Under the pieces are notes generated by a model. The model was not told the DNA's origin, did not search any database, and saw only the letters and a program-made list of their open reading frames with translations. 6,291 nucleotides of DNA. Origin: Candidatus Anoxychlamydiales bacterium (lineage in GTDB: Bacteria; Chlamydiota; Chlamydiia; Chlamydiales; SM23-39). The stretch lies in the NCBI GenBank assembly GCA_011064905.1, contig JAAKFW010000090.1, forward strand, positions 1-6,291, read 5' to 3'. A program made the translations under genes and the position numbers. Of this stretch, positions 1-6,291 are shown in pieces. Within the stretch, counting starts at the first letter, position 1. Every line of letters begins with the position of its first letter.

Positions 1-768
1 TTGCCTCAAGATGAGATTTCAATAAAACTAGATAAAACAAAAAAGATAAAAGTAAAAGAAATCCTATCTCTACCAATAGCTATTTCTTATATAAAAAAAC
101 CAGATGAGCTTTTATTTTTAGGTATTCATAAAAAACAAGATTTAGATTCTATTAATAAAAGAGAGAATCTCTTAGAGATTTTACCTTTTTTATTTTTATA
201 TTCTCAATTTTTCAAAGATATTCAAACAAAGAAATGCTTAAGAAAAAATTGCATAGTTAGAGAGCTTAAAGAAAAAATTCAAAATAGAAATAGAGAAGAA
301 ATTGAAGATCAATTTATAAAAGTTTATAAAGCGCATTTCTCAGACTCATTTATACCAAGAGTAAATGATAATGATTTCCAAAATATCATTGAAAGAGTAG
401 AAGAAAAGGATGCAAATCCCTTGCATATTTTACGAAAGCTTTTTTATATTATTAAATCGATTTTAATAGATCAAAAGTTAGATGAAATATTTTTACTTCC
501 AGCTATCCCTGTTTCCTTTCACTCAGGTAAAGCTTTAAATATAAATTTGCCAATTGGAAGTTTTGATATCGAATGGTCTAAAAAACTTATAAAAAAACTT
601 ATTTTTAGACCAAAAAAAGATGTGAAATTAAAACTTCATTTCCAGTCAAAAATAAAGGAGTATAGGCTCAGAACTTCTATAAAACAAAAAGGTAAATTTT
701 TTAAAAATAGAGATTTGTTATCTTTTGAAAAGAATAAAACTTATTATTTAGATAAGTTTCAAAAATAA
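1..768 (+). CDS. Hypothetical protein, 5'-truncated; C-terminus resembles GH65/GH95-type glycoside hydrolase end
   Basis: The frame is open from the first base to a TAA at 766-768 (255 codons). A TTG lies exactly at the left edge, but no upstream sequence is visible to support it as a start, so I treat the gene as the 3' part of a longer one. The protein is lysine/isoleucine-rich, with no clear signal peptide; residues 55-72 are hydrophobic (around LLEILPFLFLY) but short for a membrane span. Residues 161-215 (starting DEIFLLPAIP, then SGKALNINLPIGSFDIEW) look like the region where (alpha/alpha)6-barrel glycosidases of the GH95/GH65 type pass into their C-terminal beta-sandwich, usually written LLPALP..W.SG....L.ARGGF.VDI.W. 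The helical part just before it (139-160) lacks the HPPFQIDGNFG-like motif expected there in GH95, so enzymatic activity is doubtful. The family call is from memory of motifs and is weak; the existence of the gene is firm. It probably shares a transcript with the next gene, which starts 16 nt after its stop. Confidence 0.4.
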   Translation: MPQDEISIKLDKTKKIKVKEILSLPIAISYIKKPDELLFLGIHKKQDLDSINKRENLLEILPFLFLYSQFFKDIQTKKCLRKNCIVRELKEKIQNRNREEIEDQFIKVYKAHFSDSFIPRVNDNDFQNIIERVEEKDANPLHILRKLFYIIKSILIDQKLDEIFLLPAIPVSFHSGKALNINLPIGSFDIEWSKKLIKKLIFRPKKDVKLKLHFQSKIKEYRLRTSIKQKGKFFKNRDLLSFEKNKTYYLDKFQK

Positions 769-784
769 AGGCTAAGGAATATTC

Positions 785-1165
785 ATGAATAAAAAATTTG
801 CAACGGCAATTAATTGTATAGATGGTAGAGTTCAGCTGCCTGTAATTGATTGGTTAAAAAAAGAAGCTCAAATAGATTATGTGGATATGATAACTGAGCC
901 AGGCCCAAACAAGGTTCTATCAGAAAATAAAGATAGAGTAGTAATAGAATCTATAAAAAAAAGAGTTGGGATATCGATAGAAAGGCGTAATTCAAGACTA
1001 ATAGCTATTGTAGGGCATTTTGATTGCCTTGGAAATCCATCTAATAAAGATATTCAATTACAAGATATAAAAAATGCTATTGAAGTTGTAAAAACTTGGG
1101 AGCTTGATGCTAAGATAATTGGATTGTGGGTTGATGAAAATTTTAATGTGAATCCAAGCGATTAA
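785..1165 (+). CDS. Small beta-carbonic-anhydrase-like protein (Pro_CA_2 type)
   Basis: This encodes a 126-residue soluble protein starting at an ATG with a strong Shine-Dalgarno, AAGGA at 774-778, six nt upstream. The N-terminus carries AINCIDGRVQLPVIDWL, where C11, D13 and R15 match the CxDxR zinc-ligand/catalytic dyad motif of beta-carbonic anhydrases. Residues 76-85 read VGHFDCLGNP, matching the GHxxC motif, so H78 and C81 would be the other two zinc ligands. The YVDMITEPGPNKVL stretch (32-45) is, as I recall it, typical of the short Pro_CA_2 (putative carbonic anhydrase) family of about 120 residues. This family is much shorter than classical beta-CAs (about 200 residues), so the length is probably complete. 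A classical member would hydrate CO2 to bicarbonate; activity of this short type is not something the sequence settles. It follows the upstream gene by 16 nt, suggesting an operon, and converges on the minus-strand gene with 10 nt between stops. Confidence 0.75.
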   Translation: MNKKFATAINCIDGRVQLPVIDWLKKEAQIDYVDMITEPGPNKVLSENKDRVVIESIKKRVGISIERRNSRLIAIVGHFDCLGNPSNKDIQLQDIKNAIEVVKTWELDAKIIGLWVDENFNVNPSD

Positions 1166-1175
1166 TAATATTTTT

Positions 1176-1706
1176 TTAAACAAGTAGTAAGCCTGTTTTT
1201 TCAGAAGTATTCTTCTCGGACTTATTTATACTAGCCTCTTCTTCTTCTTCTTTTTTAGAGGACAGAGATCCTGGTTCGGATGGAATTAAAGATAGTGCTT
1301 TTCTTTTTAAGCTAGGTATTAATTCAGCTATTTTACTAGCTTTGAATTTTTTTATGCCCATTTCTCCACGGATCATTAAACCACAAGAGAAGATGGTAGA
1401 TATTACAAAAATCGCACTCATACTTATTCCAGCGATAAGTCTTAAAGTGCTATTAGTTTGTAATCCTGTTTTAATTGTTATAGGTCCCACCATAAATAAT
1501 GAAGTTGCCAAAAAAAGCCTGCCTCCTTTTGCAAAACCTGTAGGATGATAAGATGAAGGAATTCGATATTCTTCAGATAGCAATACTGGATTATCAATTG
1601 GTTCTATCCCTTTATAGGTGGCTGTAGCTTTAATTTTATCATCATAGGCGTCTCCTCGTTCAAAAGAGAATTGGATATCAGTGTCTCTTACTTCTGGAAT
1701 ACTCAT
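1176..1706 (-). CDS. Putative two-segment membrane protein, Inc-like hydrophobic hairpin
   Basis: This 176-residue protein reads right to left from an ATG at 1704-1706; an in-frame TAG lies upstream at about 1745, and there is no closer Met alternative before residue 72. I do not recognise a named family. Residues 1-60 are hydrophilic. Then come two hydrophobic segments, about 63-83 (LFLATSLFMVGPITIKTG) and 88-112 (LRLIAGISMSAIFVIST onward), separated by a turn of only about five residues (NSTLR area). The C-terminal 60 residues are basic then strongly charged, with five consecutive Glu (153-157) and Ser/Lys-rich sequence. No Sec signal peptide is visible. Two close hydrophobic segments with both ends on the same side is the arrangement of chlamydial inclusion-membrane (Inc) proteins, which are type III secretion substrates exposed to host cytosol. 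That role depends on the organism being chlamydial and is inference. An ordinary inner-membrane protein fits equally well. The gene is divergent from glgB and convergent with the carbonic-anhydrase-like gene. Confidence 0.5.
   Translation of the reverse strand: MSIPEVRDTDIQFSFERGDAYDDKIKATATYKGIEPIDNPVLLSEEYRIPSSYHPTGFAKGGRLFLATSLFMVGPITIKTGLQTNSTLRLIAGISMSAIFVISTIFSCGLMIRGEMGIKKFKASKIAELIPSLKRKALSLIPSEPGSLSSKKEEEEEASINKSEKNTSEKTGLLLV
1238..1252. repeat. (CTT)5 trinucleotide microsatellite inside the membrane-protein gene
   Basis: Five tandem CTT units on the plus strand (AAG/GAA on the coding strand) encode most of the five-glutamate run at residues 153-157 of the minus-strand membrane protein. 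The unit is three bases, so gain or loss of copies changes only the length of the acidic tail and not the frame. Such a short tract can arise by chance in an AT-rich gene. Confidence 0.8.
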
Positions 1707-1741
1707 CTTATAATCTTTGTAAATTGTTGTTTCAGAGCAAG

Positions 1742-1770
1742 ACTATAGTTAATGAAAATCTTTTAAACAA
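1742..1770 (-). promoter_or_regulatory. Candidate sigma70-type promoter for the minus-strand membrane protein
   Basis: Reading the minus strand, TTGTTT (plus 1765-1770) lies 17 nt before TATAGT (plus 1742-1747). The -10 matches five of six consensus bases, while the -35 matches only the TTG. Transcription would start near 1735, leaving a leader of about 29 nt before the ATG at 1706. No strong Shine-Dalgarno is present; only ACAAAGATTATAAG precedes the start. In DNA this AT-rich such matches are common, so support is modest and rests mainly on placement. Confidence 0.35.
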
Positions 1771-1865
1771 GCATAAATTTTTATGAAAATGCTGTGCAGA
1801 ATTATCAGCTACGATATAAGATAATCTTTATAAGTCCTATTTAAAAATGAATATTTTTTGAGCTA

Positions 1866-1895
1866 TTGAAAAACAATCTTAGTTTTTGTTATACC
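1866..1895 (+). promoter_or_regulatory. Candidate sigma70-type promoter for glgB-ligA
   Basis: TTGAAA at 1866-1871 (five of six to the -35 consensus) is followed after 18 nt by TATACC at 1890-1895 (four of six to the -10). Transcription would begin about 1902, giving a very short leader of about 20 nt to the glgB ATG at 1921. The leader contains A-rich GAAAAGAAAAAAG with no good Shine-Dalgarno, so translation initiation of glgB may depend on the unstructured A-rich leader. Assigned by pattern and position only. Confidence 0.35.
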
Positions 1896-1920
1896 AATTA
1901 GAAAAGAAAAAAGCTAATCC

Positions 1921-4029
1921 ATGCAAAAACATCTAGATCTTTTGTTAGAAAAAAAACATTCAGATCCACATTCGTTTTTGGGTCTTCACGATGATGTAAT
2001 TCGTATTTTTTGTCCTAAAAAAGAAACTTTATTTCTAGAAATTAATAATAAAAATGTGGAGGCTAAAAACATTGATAAAAGAGGTCTTTTTGAATATAGA
2101 TTAGATAAAAAAATTAAAAATTTAGATTATAAGATTTATTTATCTACAGGTAATCTTATCCATGATCCATATGCATTTGAGACAACTCTAATAAACGAAG
2201 ATATCCAAAACTTTCTAAATAATGATCATTCAAATCTCTATAATATTTTAGGAGCTCATAAAAGAGTTATTAATGATGTGAAAGGTGTTGAGTTTAGTGT
2301 ATTTGCTCCAAATGCAATAGGAGTAGCTGTTACTGGTGATTTCAATGATTTTGATGGGAAGATAAATCCTTTAAAAAATGTTAATAATTCAGGGATATGG
2401 CAAATATTTATACCTTCTGTTGATTGGGGATCTTTATATAAATTTGAGATAACAACGTCTTCTGGGAATGTTTTAGTAAAGAGTGACCCTTTTGCTTATT
2501 TTACAGAGCTTAGACCTCACAATAGCGCTATTGTATCGAATTTAGAGAGTTTTCATTGGGAAGATAATAGCTGGCTAAATAACAGAAAAGATAAAAACTT
2601 AAATAAACCAATTAATATTTATGAAGTTCATCTGCAGTCTTGGGCACAAGGAGAAGAGTTTTTTTTAAACTATAGAGATTTAGCACATAAATTAGCTTCT
2701 TACCTAAAGAAAATGGGATTTAATTATATTGAGATAATGCCAATAATGGAACATCCATTAGATGATTCATGGGGATATCAAGTAACTGGATTTTTCGCTA
2801 TAACTTCTAGATATGGATCTTTAGAAGATTTTCAGTATTTTGTAAACTACATGCATAAAAATAAGATCGGGGTAATTTTAGATTGGGTGCCAGCTCATTT
2901 TCCTGTAGATGATTTTGCTTTAAATAAATTTGATGGTACCTATTTGTTTGAGCCTGAAAATAAAGCTCTAAGAGAGCATCCTCAATGGACGACTTCAATT
3001 TTTGATTATAAAAAAAATTATATTCAAAATTTTTTAATCTCTAGCGCAATTTTTTATTTAGACAAATACCATATTGATGGTCTTAGAGTAGACGCTGTCT
3101 CTTCAATGCTATATTTGGATTTTGGGAGAGATAAATCTCAGTGGAAAGAAAACAAGTTAGGAGATAATAAAAATATAGAGGCTACTCAATTTATAAAAAA
3201 GTTAAATAAAAAAGTGTTGGAGAGATACCCTGATGTTTTAATGATAGCAGAAGAGGCAACAGCATATAAGGGGGTTACAGATAAAAAAAGTTTAGGTTTT
3301 GATTTTAAATGGAATATGGGATGGATGAGAGATATCTTAAAATATTTTATGGAACCAATAAATAAAAGAGAGGAGGCTCAGAATGATTTAACATTTTCTA
3401 TTATGTATGCATTTAATGAAAAATTTATTTTGCCGTTTTCTCACGATGAAGTAGTTCATGAGAAAAAATCATTATTTAACAAGATGAGAGGAGATAATAT
3501 TTTCGAGAAATTTGCAAATTATCGACTTTTATATAGCTATATGATTTGTCATCCTGGAAAAAAGCTAACTTTTATGGGCTCAGAGATAGCTCAAATAAAA
3601 GAGTGGGATAATTTCTCTGTAATTAGCTGGGATCTTTTAAAAAATCCAAATCATAAAAAATATCAAGATTTTGTAAGAGATATAAATCATCTATATCTTG
3701 AAGCTCGAGCTTTATATGAAGATGATTTTTCATTTGATGGATTTAAATGGGTAGATATCACAGATAAGAAAAATTCAGTTATTTCATATTTAAGAATATC
3801 TAAAAAATCGAAACTACTATGTGTTCATAACTTTTCAAAAAATGTTTTAAAAAACTATTTTTTAAAACTAGAAAATATTGAAAAAGTAAATCTAATTTTT
3901 AATACAAATTTAGAAAAATATTTAGGAAATGAAAAAGAACTCGAGAGAGTGAAGATAACGTCTAATGGGTTATACTTTGATATAGCTGCTTTTACAACTT
4001 TGATATTTGAGGTTCAAATTGATCAGTAG
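1921..4029 (+). CDS. glgB: 1,4-alpha-glucan branching enzyme
   Basis: This 702-residue cytoplasmic GH13 enzyme cuts an alpha-1,4 glucan chain and re-attaches it by an alpha-1,6 bond, making the branches of glycogen. It has near full length for the family (E. coli 728). Order: N1 domain (about 1-95, with SDPHSFLGLH at 14-23), CBM48 (about 105-195, with LGAH and GDFNDFDG at 139-146), GH13 barrel (about 230-590), and C-terminal beta domain (about 600-700). The four GH13 regions are intact: DWVPAHFP (321-328), GLRVDAV with nucleophile D391, AEEAT with acid/base E444, and FSHDEV with D509. The D391-E444 spacing of 53 equals that of E. coli D405-E458. An in-frame TAA at 1915-1917 fixes the ATG at 1921 as the first start. 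Some usually constant positions differ: MGSEIAQ (552-558) where MGGEFGQ is normal, VVHEK (511-515) where VVHGK is normal, and Phe for the CBM48 Trp at 144. Chlamydial-like wording is seen at AVSSMLYLDFGR and FKWNMGWM. It is the first gene of a pair with ligA. Confidence 0.97.
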   Translation: MQKHLDLLLEKKHSDPHSFLGLHDDVIRIFCPKKETLFLEINNKNVEAKNIDKRGLFEYRLDKKIKNLDYKIYLSTGNLIHDPYAFETTLINEDIQNFLNNDHSNLYNILGAHKRVINDVKGVEFSVFAPNAIGVAVTGDFNDFDGKINPLKNVNNSGIWQIFIPSVDWGSLYKFEITTSSGNVLVKSDPFAYFTELRPHNSAIVSNLESFHWEDNSWLNNRKDKNLNKPINIYEVHLQSWAQGEEFFLNYRDLAHKLASYLKKMGFNYIEIMPIMEHPLDDSWGYQVTGFFAITSRYGSLEDFQYFVNYMHKNKIGVILDWVPAHFPVDDFALNKFDGTYLFEPENKALREHPQWTTSIFDYKKNYIQNFLISSAIFYLDKYHIDGLRVDAVSSMLYLDFGRDKSQWKENKLGDNKNIEATQFIKKLNKKVLERYPDVLMIAEEATAYKGVTDKKSLGFDFKWNMGWMRDILKYFMEPINKREEAQNDLTFSIMYAFNEKFILPFSHDEVVHEKKSLFNKMRGDNIFEKFANYRLLYSYMICHPGKKLTFMGSEIAQIKEWDNFSVISWDLLKNPNHKKYQDFVRDINHLYLEARALYEDDFSFDGFKWVDITDKKNSVISYLRISKKSKLLCVHNFSKNVLKNYFLKLENIEKVNLIFNTNLEKYLGNEKELERVKITSNGLYFDIAAFTTLIFEVQIDQ
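4009..4012 (+). promoter_or_regulatory. Shine-Dalgarno GAGG deciding the ligA start
   Basis: GAGG sits within the last codons of glgB, six nt before the TTG at 4019-4021. This favours that TTG over the earlier in-frame TTG at 4007, which has no upstream purine-rich site (TTTGATAT precedes it). The chosen start gives a 670-residue ligase, almost exactly the 671 of E. coli LigA. Confidence 0.7.
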
Positions 4030-6031
4030 AAAAATAAAAAGTCAAAAAGATTATATAAGTCTTATAGATGAGCTTATTGAACATGATAGACACTACTACA
4101 AAGAAGCTAAGCCTATAATTTCAGATTACGATTATGATCAGCTAATTAAAGAGCTTCAAACTTTTGAAAAAGAAAATCCTACTTTAGTACACCCAAACTC
4201 ACCATCTCTAAGAGTGGGAGAGGCTCTAACTAAAGGTTTTAAACATTTCTCTCATATAACTCCTATGATGAGTCTTGCTAATACATATTCAGAAGATGAA
4301 CTAAAAGATTTTATTAAAAGAATTTCTAAACTCTTAGAAAAAGAAGATGTTAAATTTTGCTCAGAGCTAAAAATGGATGGAATAGCAATATCTATTAGAT
4401 ATGAAAAAGGACATCTTACCCAAGCTTTAACTAGAGGGAATGGTAAAACAGGAGATGATGTTACTTTAAATATTAAAACCATAAAAACGCTTCCTTTAAA
4501 ACTTCATGGAAACGAAAAAAAAATCCCCGAGCTCTTAGAAGTGAGAGGAGAGGTTTTTATACACAAAAACATTTTTAAAAAACTAAATGAAAAAAGAGAA
4601 ATTGATGGATTGGATGTTTTTGCAAATCCAAGAAATGCAGCGGCAGGATCATTAAAACTTTTAGATCCTAAAGAAGTTGCAAAAAGACATTTAGATCTTA
4701 TTTGCTATTCAATTGCAAATGCAGAGAATTTTGTTTCCTCTCAATTTGAAATGCACAGTTACTTAGAAAAATTAGGACTTCCAGTTTCATCTGAAAAACA
4801 TTTTAATCTCTGTAAAAATTTAGAAGACATATTATCTTTTGCAAATAAAATAGAAAAAAAAAGAGAGAAGCTTAGCTTCGAAATCGATGGGATTGTTATA
4901 AAAGTAGATGATGTAAAAGCTCATAAATCCCTTGGTTTTACAGGGAAATCTCCTAGATACGCTGTAGCTTATAAGTTTGCTTCTGAGCAGGCTATAACAA
5001 CTATAAAAGATATTACAATACAAGTTGGAAGAACAGGCATTTTAACGCCTGTAGCTGAGCTAACACCTGTATTTGTAGCGGGATCGACAATATCAAGAGC
5101 AACCCTTCATAACATCGATGAGATCAAAAGAAAAGATATTAGAATTACAGATACAGTAGCTATAGAAAAAGGCGGAGATGTTATCCCAAAAGTTGTAAGC
5201 GTTGATTTTACTAAAAGAAAAAAGGAAGCTAAAAAATTTGAGATGCCAAAAAAATGTCCAATTTGCTTATCTGATGTAACAAATATAGAAGGCGAAGTTG
5301 CCTATCGTTGTATCAATTTAAATTGCATAGGACAAAATCTTAGAAGGCTTAGTTATTTTGCAGCAAAAAATGCTATGGACATCGAGCATTTAGGAACAAA
5401 AGTCATGCAGACTTTAGTAGAAAAGGGTTTTGTGTCAAAACCCTCTGATATATATCTATTAAATGAAGAAATTCTATCAGAGCTTGAAGGCTTTAAAGAA
5501 AAATCTATAAAAAATTTATTAGATAGCATTGAAAAATCAAAAAAATGTAGTTTTTCTAGATTCATAATGGCGCTTGGAATTAAATATGTAGGGTCAGAGA
5601 GCGCTGATCTTTTAGCAAATCATGCAAGAGATATAAAAACTCTTAAAAAACTTTCTAAAGAAGAGCTTATAAATATTGAGGGTATTGGAGATATTGTAGC
5701 TCTTTCAATTATAGAGTATTTTAATGATCAAAATAATTTAGATGAAATTGAAAAACTTTTATCTTTAGGTATCTCTCCTCAAAAGCCAAAAGAGACAAAA
5801 AAGGATCCTCTATTTTTTAATAAAACGTTTGTATTAACAGGCTCTTTAGAAAAATATACAAGAAATGAAGCTAAAAGGCTGATTAAAGAAAGAGGAGGAA
5901 AAACCTCTAGCTCTGTAAGCAAGAATACAGACTTTGTTTTAGTAGGGCTTGAGGCAGGTTCTAAATTTGAAAAAGCTAAAAAATTAGGTATAAAAACTCT
6001 TACAGAAGAAGAGTTTTCAGCTATGCTCTAA
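4019..6031 (+). CDS. ligA: NAD-dependent DNA ligase
   Basis: LigA seals nicks in duplex DNA during replication and repair, using NAD+ to adenylate an active-site lysine. The 670-residue protein (TTG start at 4019) has the full bacterial architecture. Domain Ia contains the nicotinamide-binding HDRHYY motif near residue 23. The nucleotidyltransferase domain has motif I ELKMDG with K118, TRGNG (138-142), LEVRGEV, DGIVIKV with K295, and AYKFAS with K319 (the 24-residue spacing equals E. coli K290-K314). The OB fold is followed by a four-Cys zinc finger at C413, C416, C431 and C436. Helix-hairpin-helix repeats follow (INIEGIGDIVALS is one), then a C-terminal BRCT domain (about 598-670, with GG at 626-627). 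RGNG replaces the commoner RGDG. All key residues are present, so activity is expected. It overlaps the glgB end by 11 nt and is probably translationally coupled to it. An in-frame TTG at 4007 would add four residues but lacks a ribosome site. Confidence 0.97.
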   Translation: MISRKIKSQKDYISLIDELIEHDRHYYKEAKPIISDYDYDQLIKELQTFEKENPTLVHPNSPSLRVGEALTKGFKHFSHITPMMSLANTYSEDELKDFIKRISKLLEKEDVKFCSELKMDGIAISIRYEKGHLTQALTRGNGKTGDDVTLNIKTIKTLPLKLHGNEKKIPELLEVRGEVFIHKNIFKKLNEKREIDGLDVFANPRNAAAGSLKLLDPKEVAKRHLDLICYSIANAENFVSSQFEMHSYLEKLGLPVSSEKHFNLCKNLEDILSFANKIEKKREKLSFEIDGIVIKVDDVKAHKSLGFTGKSPRYAVAYKFASEQAITTIKDITIQVGRTGILTPVAELTPVFVAGSTISRATLHNIDEIKRKDIRITDTVAIEKGGDVIPKVVSVDFTKRKKEAKKFEMPKKCPICLSDVTNIEGEVAYRCINLNCIGQNLRRLSYFAAKNAMDIEHLGTKVMQTLVEKGFVSKPSDIYLLNEEILSELEGFKEKSIKNLLDSIEKSKKCSFSRFIMALGIKYVGSESADLLANHARDIKTLKKLSKEELINIEGIGDIVALSIIEYFNDQNNLDEIEKLLSLGISPQKPKETKKDPLFFNKTFVLTGSLEKYTRNEAKRLIKERGGKTSSSVSKNTDFVLVGLEAGSKFEKAKKLGIKTLTEEEFSAML

Positions 6032-6034
6032 ATC

Positions 6035-6064
6035 TAGCAGTAAAATTTTTAAAAGCCCCTGCTA
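6035..6064. repeat. Inverted repeat TAGCAG/CTGCTA just after ligA
   Basis: TAGCAG (6035-6040) and CTGCTA (6059-6064) are exact inverse complements separated by 18 nt, and the repeat begins four nt after the ligA stop codon. A six-bp stem could form in the 3' end of the transcript. The bases after it (TGTTTAGAGAG) contain no T-run, so this is not a standard intrinsic terminator. It might instead act as an RNA 3'-end stabiliser or be chance. Confidence 0.4.
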
Positions 6065-6156
6065 TGTTTAGAGAGATATTTTTAGAAATATAAAATCTTA
6101 TAAAAAAACTTAAATAACCTGAATATTTCATGAAAATATACCTATAGAAATTTTTT

Positions 6157-6175
6157 AATGATCAGAATCATTTTT
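6157..6175 (+). terminator. Weak intrinsic terminator candidate downstream of ligA
   Basis: AATGAT (6157-6162) and ATCATT (6167-6172) form a six-bp stem with a CAGA tetraloop, running into a T-run at 6171-6175 and a second T-run a few bases further on. It lies about 125 nt after the ligA stop. The stem is AT-rich with only one G-C pair, so termination strength would be low; in such an AT-rich genome it remains the best candidate in this region. Confidence 0.3.
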
Positions 6176-6291
6176 ATAACTTTTTAGATATAAAGAGTGT
6201 TTTTTATAAAATTTTGACATTAGCACATTGCGTCCACAAGTTTTTTTATTTAATTGATTTTAAACTATCAATAATTGTACAACATTTTTAT

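Larger units (their letters stand above)
6032..6291. other. Non-coding tail, no gene recognised
   Basis: These 260 nt contain no open frame longer than about ten codons with a start on either strand that I can find, and no tRNA-like cloverleaf. Apart from the inverted repeat and the hairpin described separately, it has a perfect -35-like TTGACA at 6214-6219 on the plus strand, but no TATAAT-like box at 16-18 nt distance. The stretch AGCACATTGCGTCCACAAG (6222-6240) stands out as less AT-rich than its surroundings. The next gene presumably lies beyond the right edge. Confidence 0.6.

Noticed and set aside
1166..1200. Possible shared terminator between the converging genes (T-run at 1171-1177)
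   Set aside because: I could not find a stable stem beside the T-run on either strand; only A/T pairings of a few bases are possible.
1342..1548. 68-codon plus-strand open frame with hydrophobic content
   Set aside because: It lies wholly antisense to the membrane-protein gene, and its hydrophobicity mirrors the transmembrane codons of that gene; no ribosome site or family resemblance supports it.
2807..2998. 63-codon minus-strand open frame inside glgB
   Set aside because: It is a shadow of the intact branching-enzyme frame, with no independent support.
4007..4018. Earlier TTG start for ligA at 4007, adding MRFK
   Set aside because: There is no ribosome site before it, whereas GAGG is correctly spaced before the TTG at 4019, which also gives the usual family length.
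4252..5565. Three minus-strand open frames (4252-4482, 4832-5023, 5353-5565) inside ligA
   Set aside because: All lie opposite conserved ligase domains (nucleotidyltransferase and zinc finger/HhH regions) and are low-complexity Ser/Phe/Ile-rich products of the AT-rich coding strand.
6214..6245. Complete plus-strand promoter built on TTGACA at 6214-6219
   Set aside because: At 16-18 nt distance the sequence is around CACAAGTT, with no resemblance to TATAAT.

Overview
The window comes from a very AT-rich bacterial genome (roughly 28-30% GC by eye). It holds five protein genes, no RNA genes, and no recognisable mobile element or CRISPR array. The organism is best guessed as a member of the Chlamydiota or a similar host-associated bacterium. 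The branching enzyme reads like the chlamydial ones in several variable stretches, for example AVSSMLYLDFGR, FKWNMGWM and the ending around FTTLIFEV. A neighbouring small protein has the paired hydrophobic segments seen in chlamydial inclusion-membrane (Inc) proteins. Lysine- and asparagine-rich proteins and loss of consensus residues in an otherwise conserved enzyme fit an AT-drifting intracellular lineage. This assignment is inference, not proof.

Layout. Positions 1-1165 hold two plus-strand genes 16 nt apart. The first is a protein cut by the left edge, whose C-terminal part resembles the beta-sandwich end of a GH65/GH95-type glycoside hydrolase. The second is a small beta-carbonic-anhydrase-like protein (Pro_CA_2 type). 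A minus-strand gene (1176-1706) converges on them with only 10 nt between stops and encodes the two-segment membrane protein. A 214-nt divergent intergenic region (1707-1920) carries plausible promoters for both directions. Next comes the plus-strand pair glgB (1,4-alpha-glucan branching enzyme, 1921-4029) and ligA (NAD-dependent DNA ligase, 4019-6031). ligA very likely starts at a TTG inside the glgB 3' end, preceded by GAGG, so the two genes overlap by 11 nt and are probably translationally coupled. The last 260 nt are non-coding and hold a weak hairpin/T-run terminator candidate and an imperfectly explained inverted repeat.

How the genes relate. glgB makes the alpha-1,6 branches of glycogen and ligA seals DNA nicks. 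Their coupling looks like genome packing rather than shared function. If the leftmost protein is truly glycosidase-derived, the region would have two carbohydrate-related genes, but that reading is weak. I see no clear new multi-gene system here. The items most worth following up are the degenerate glycosidase-like protein, the Inc-like protein beside glgB, and the unusual substitutions in glgB.
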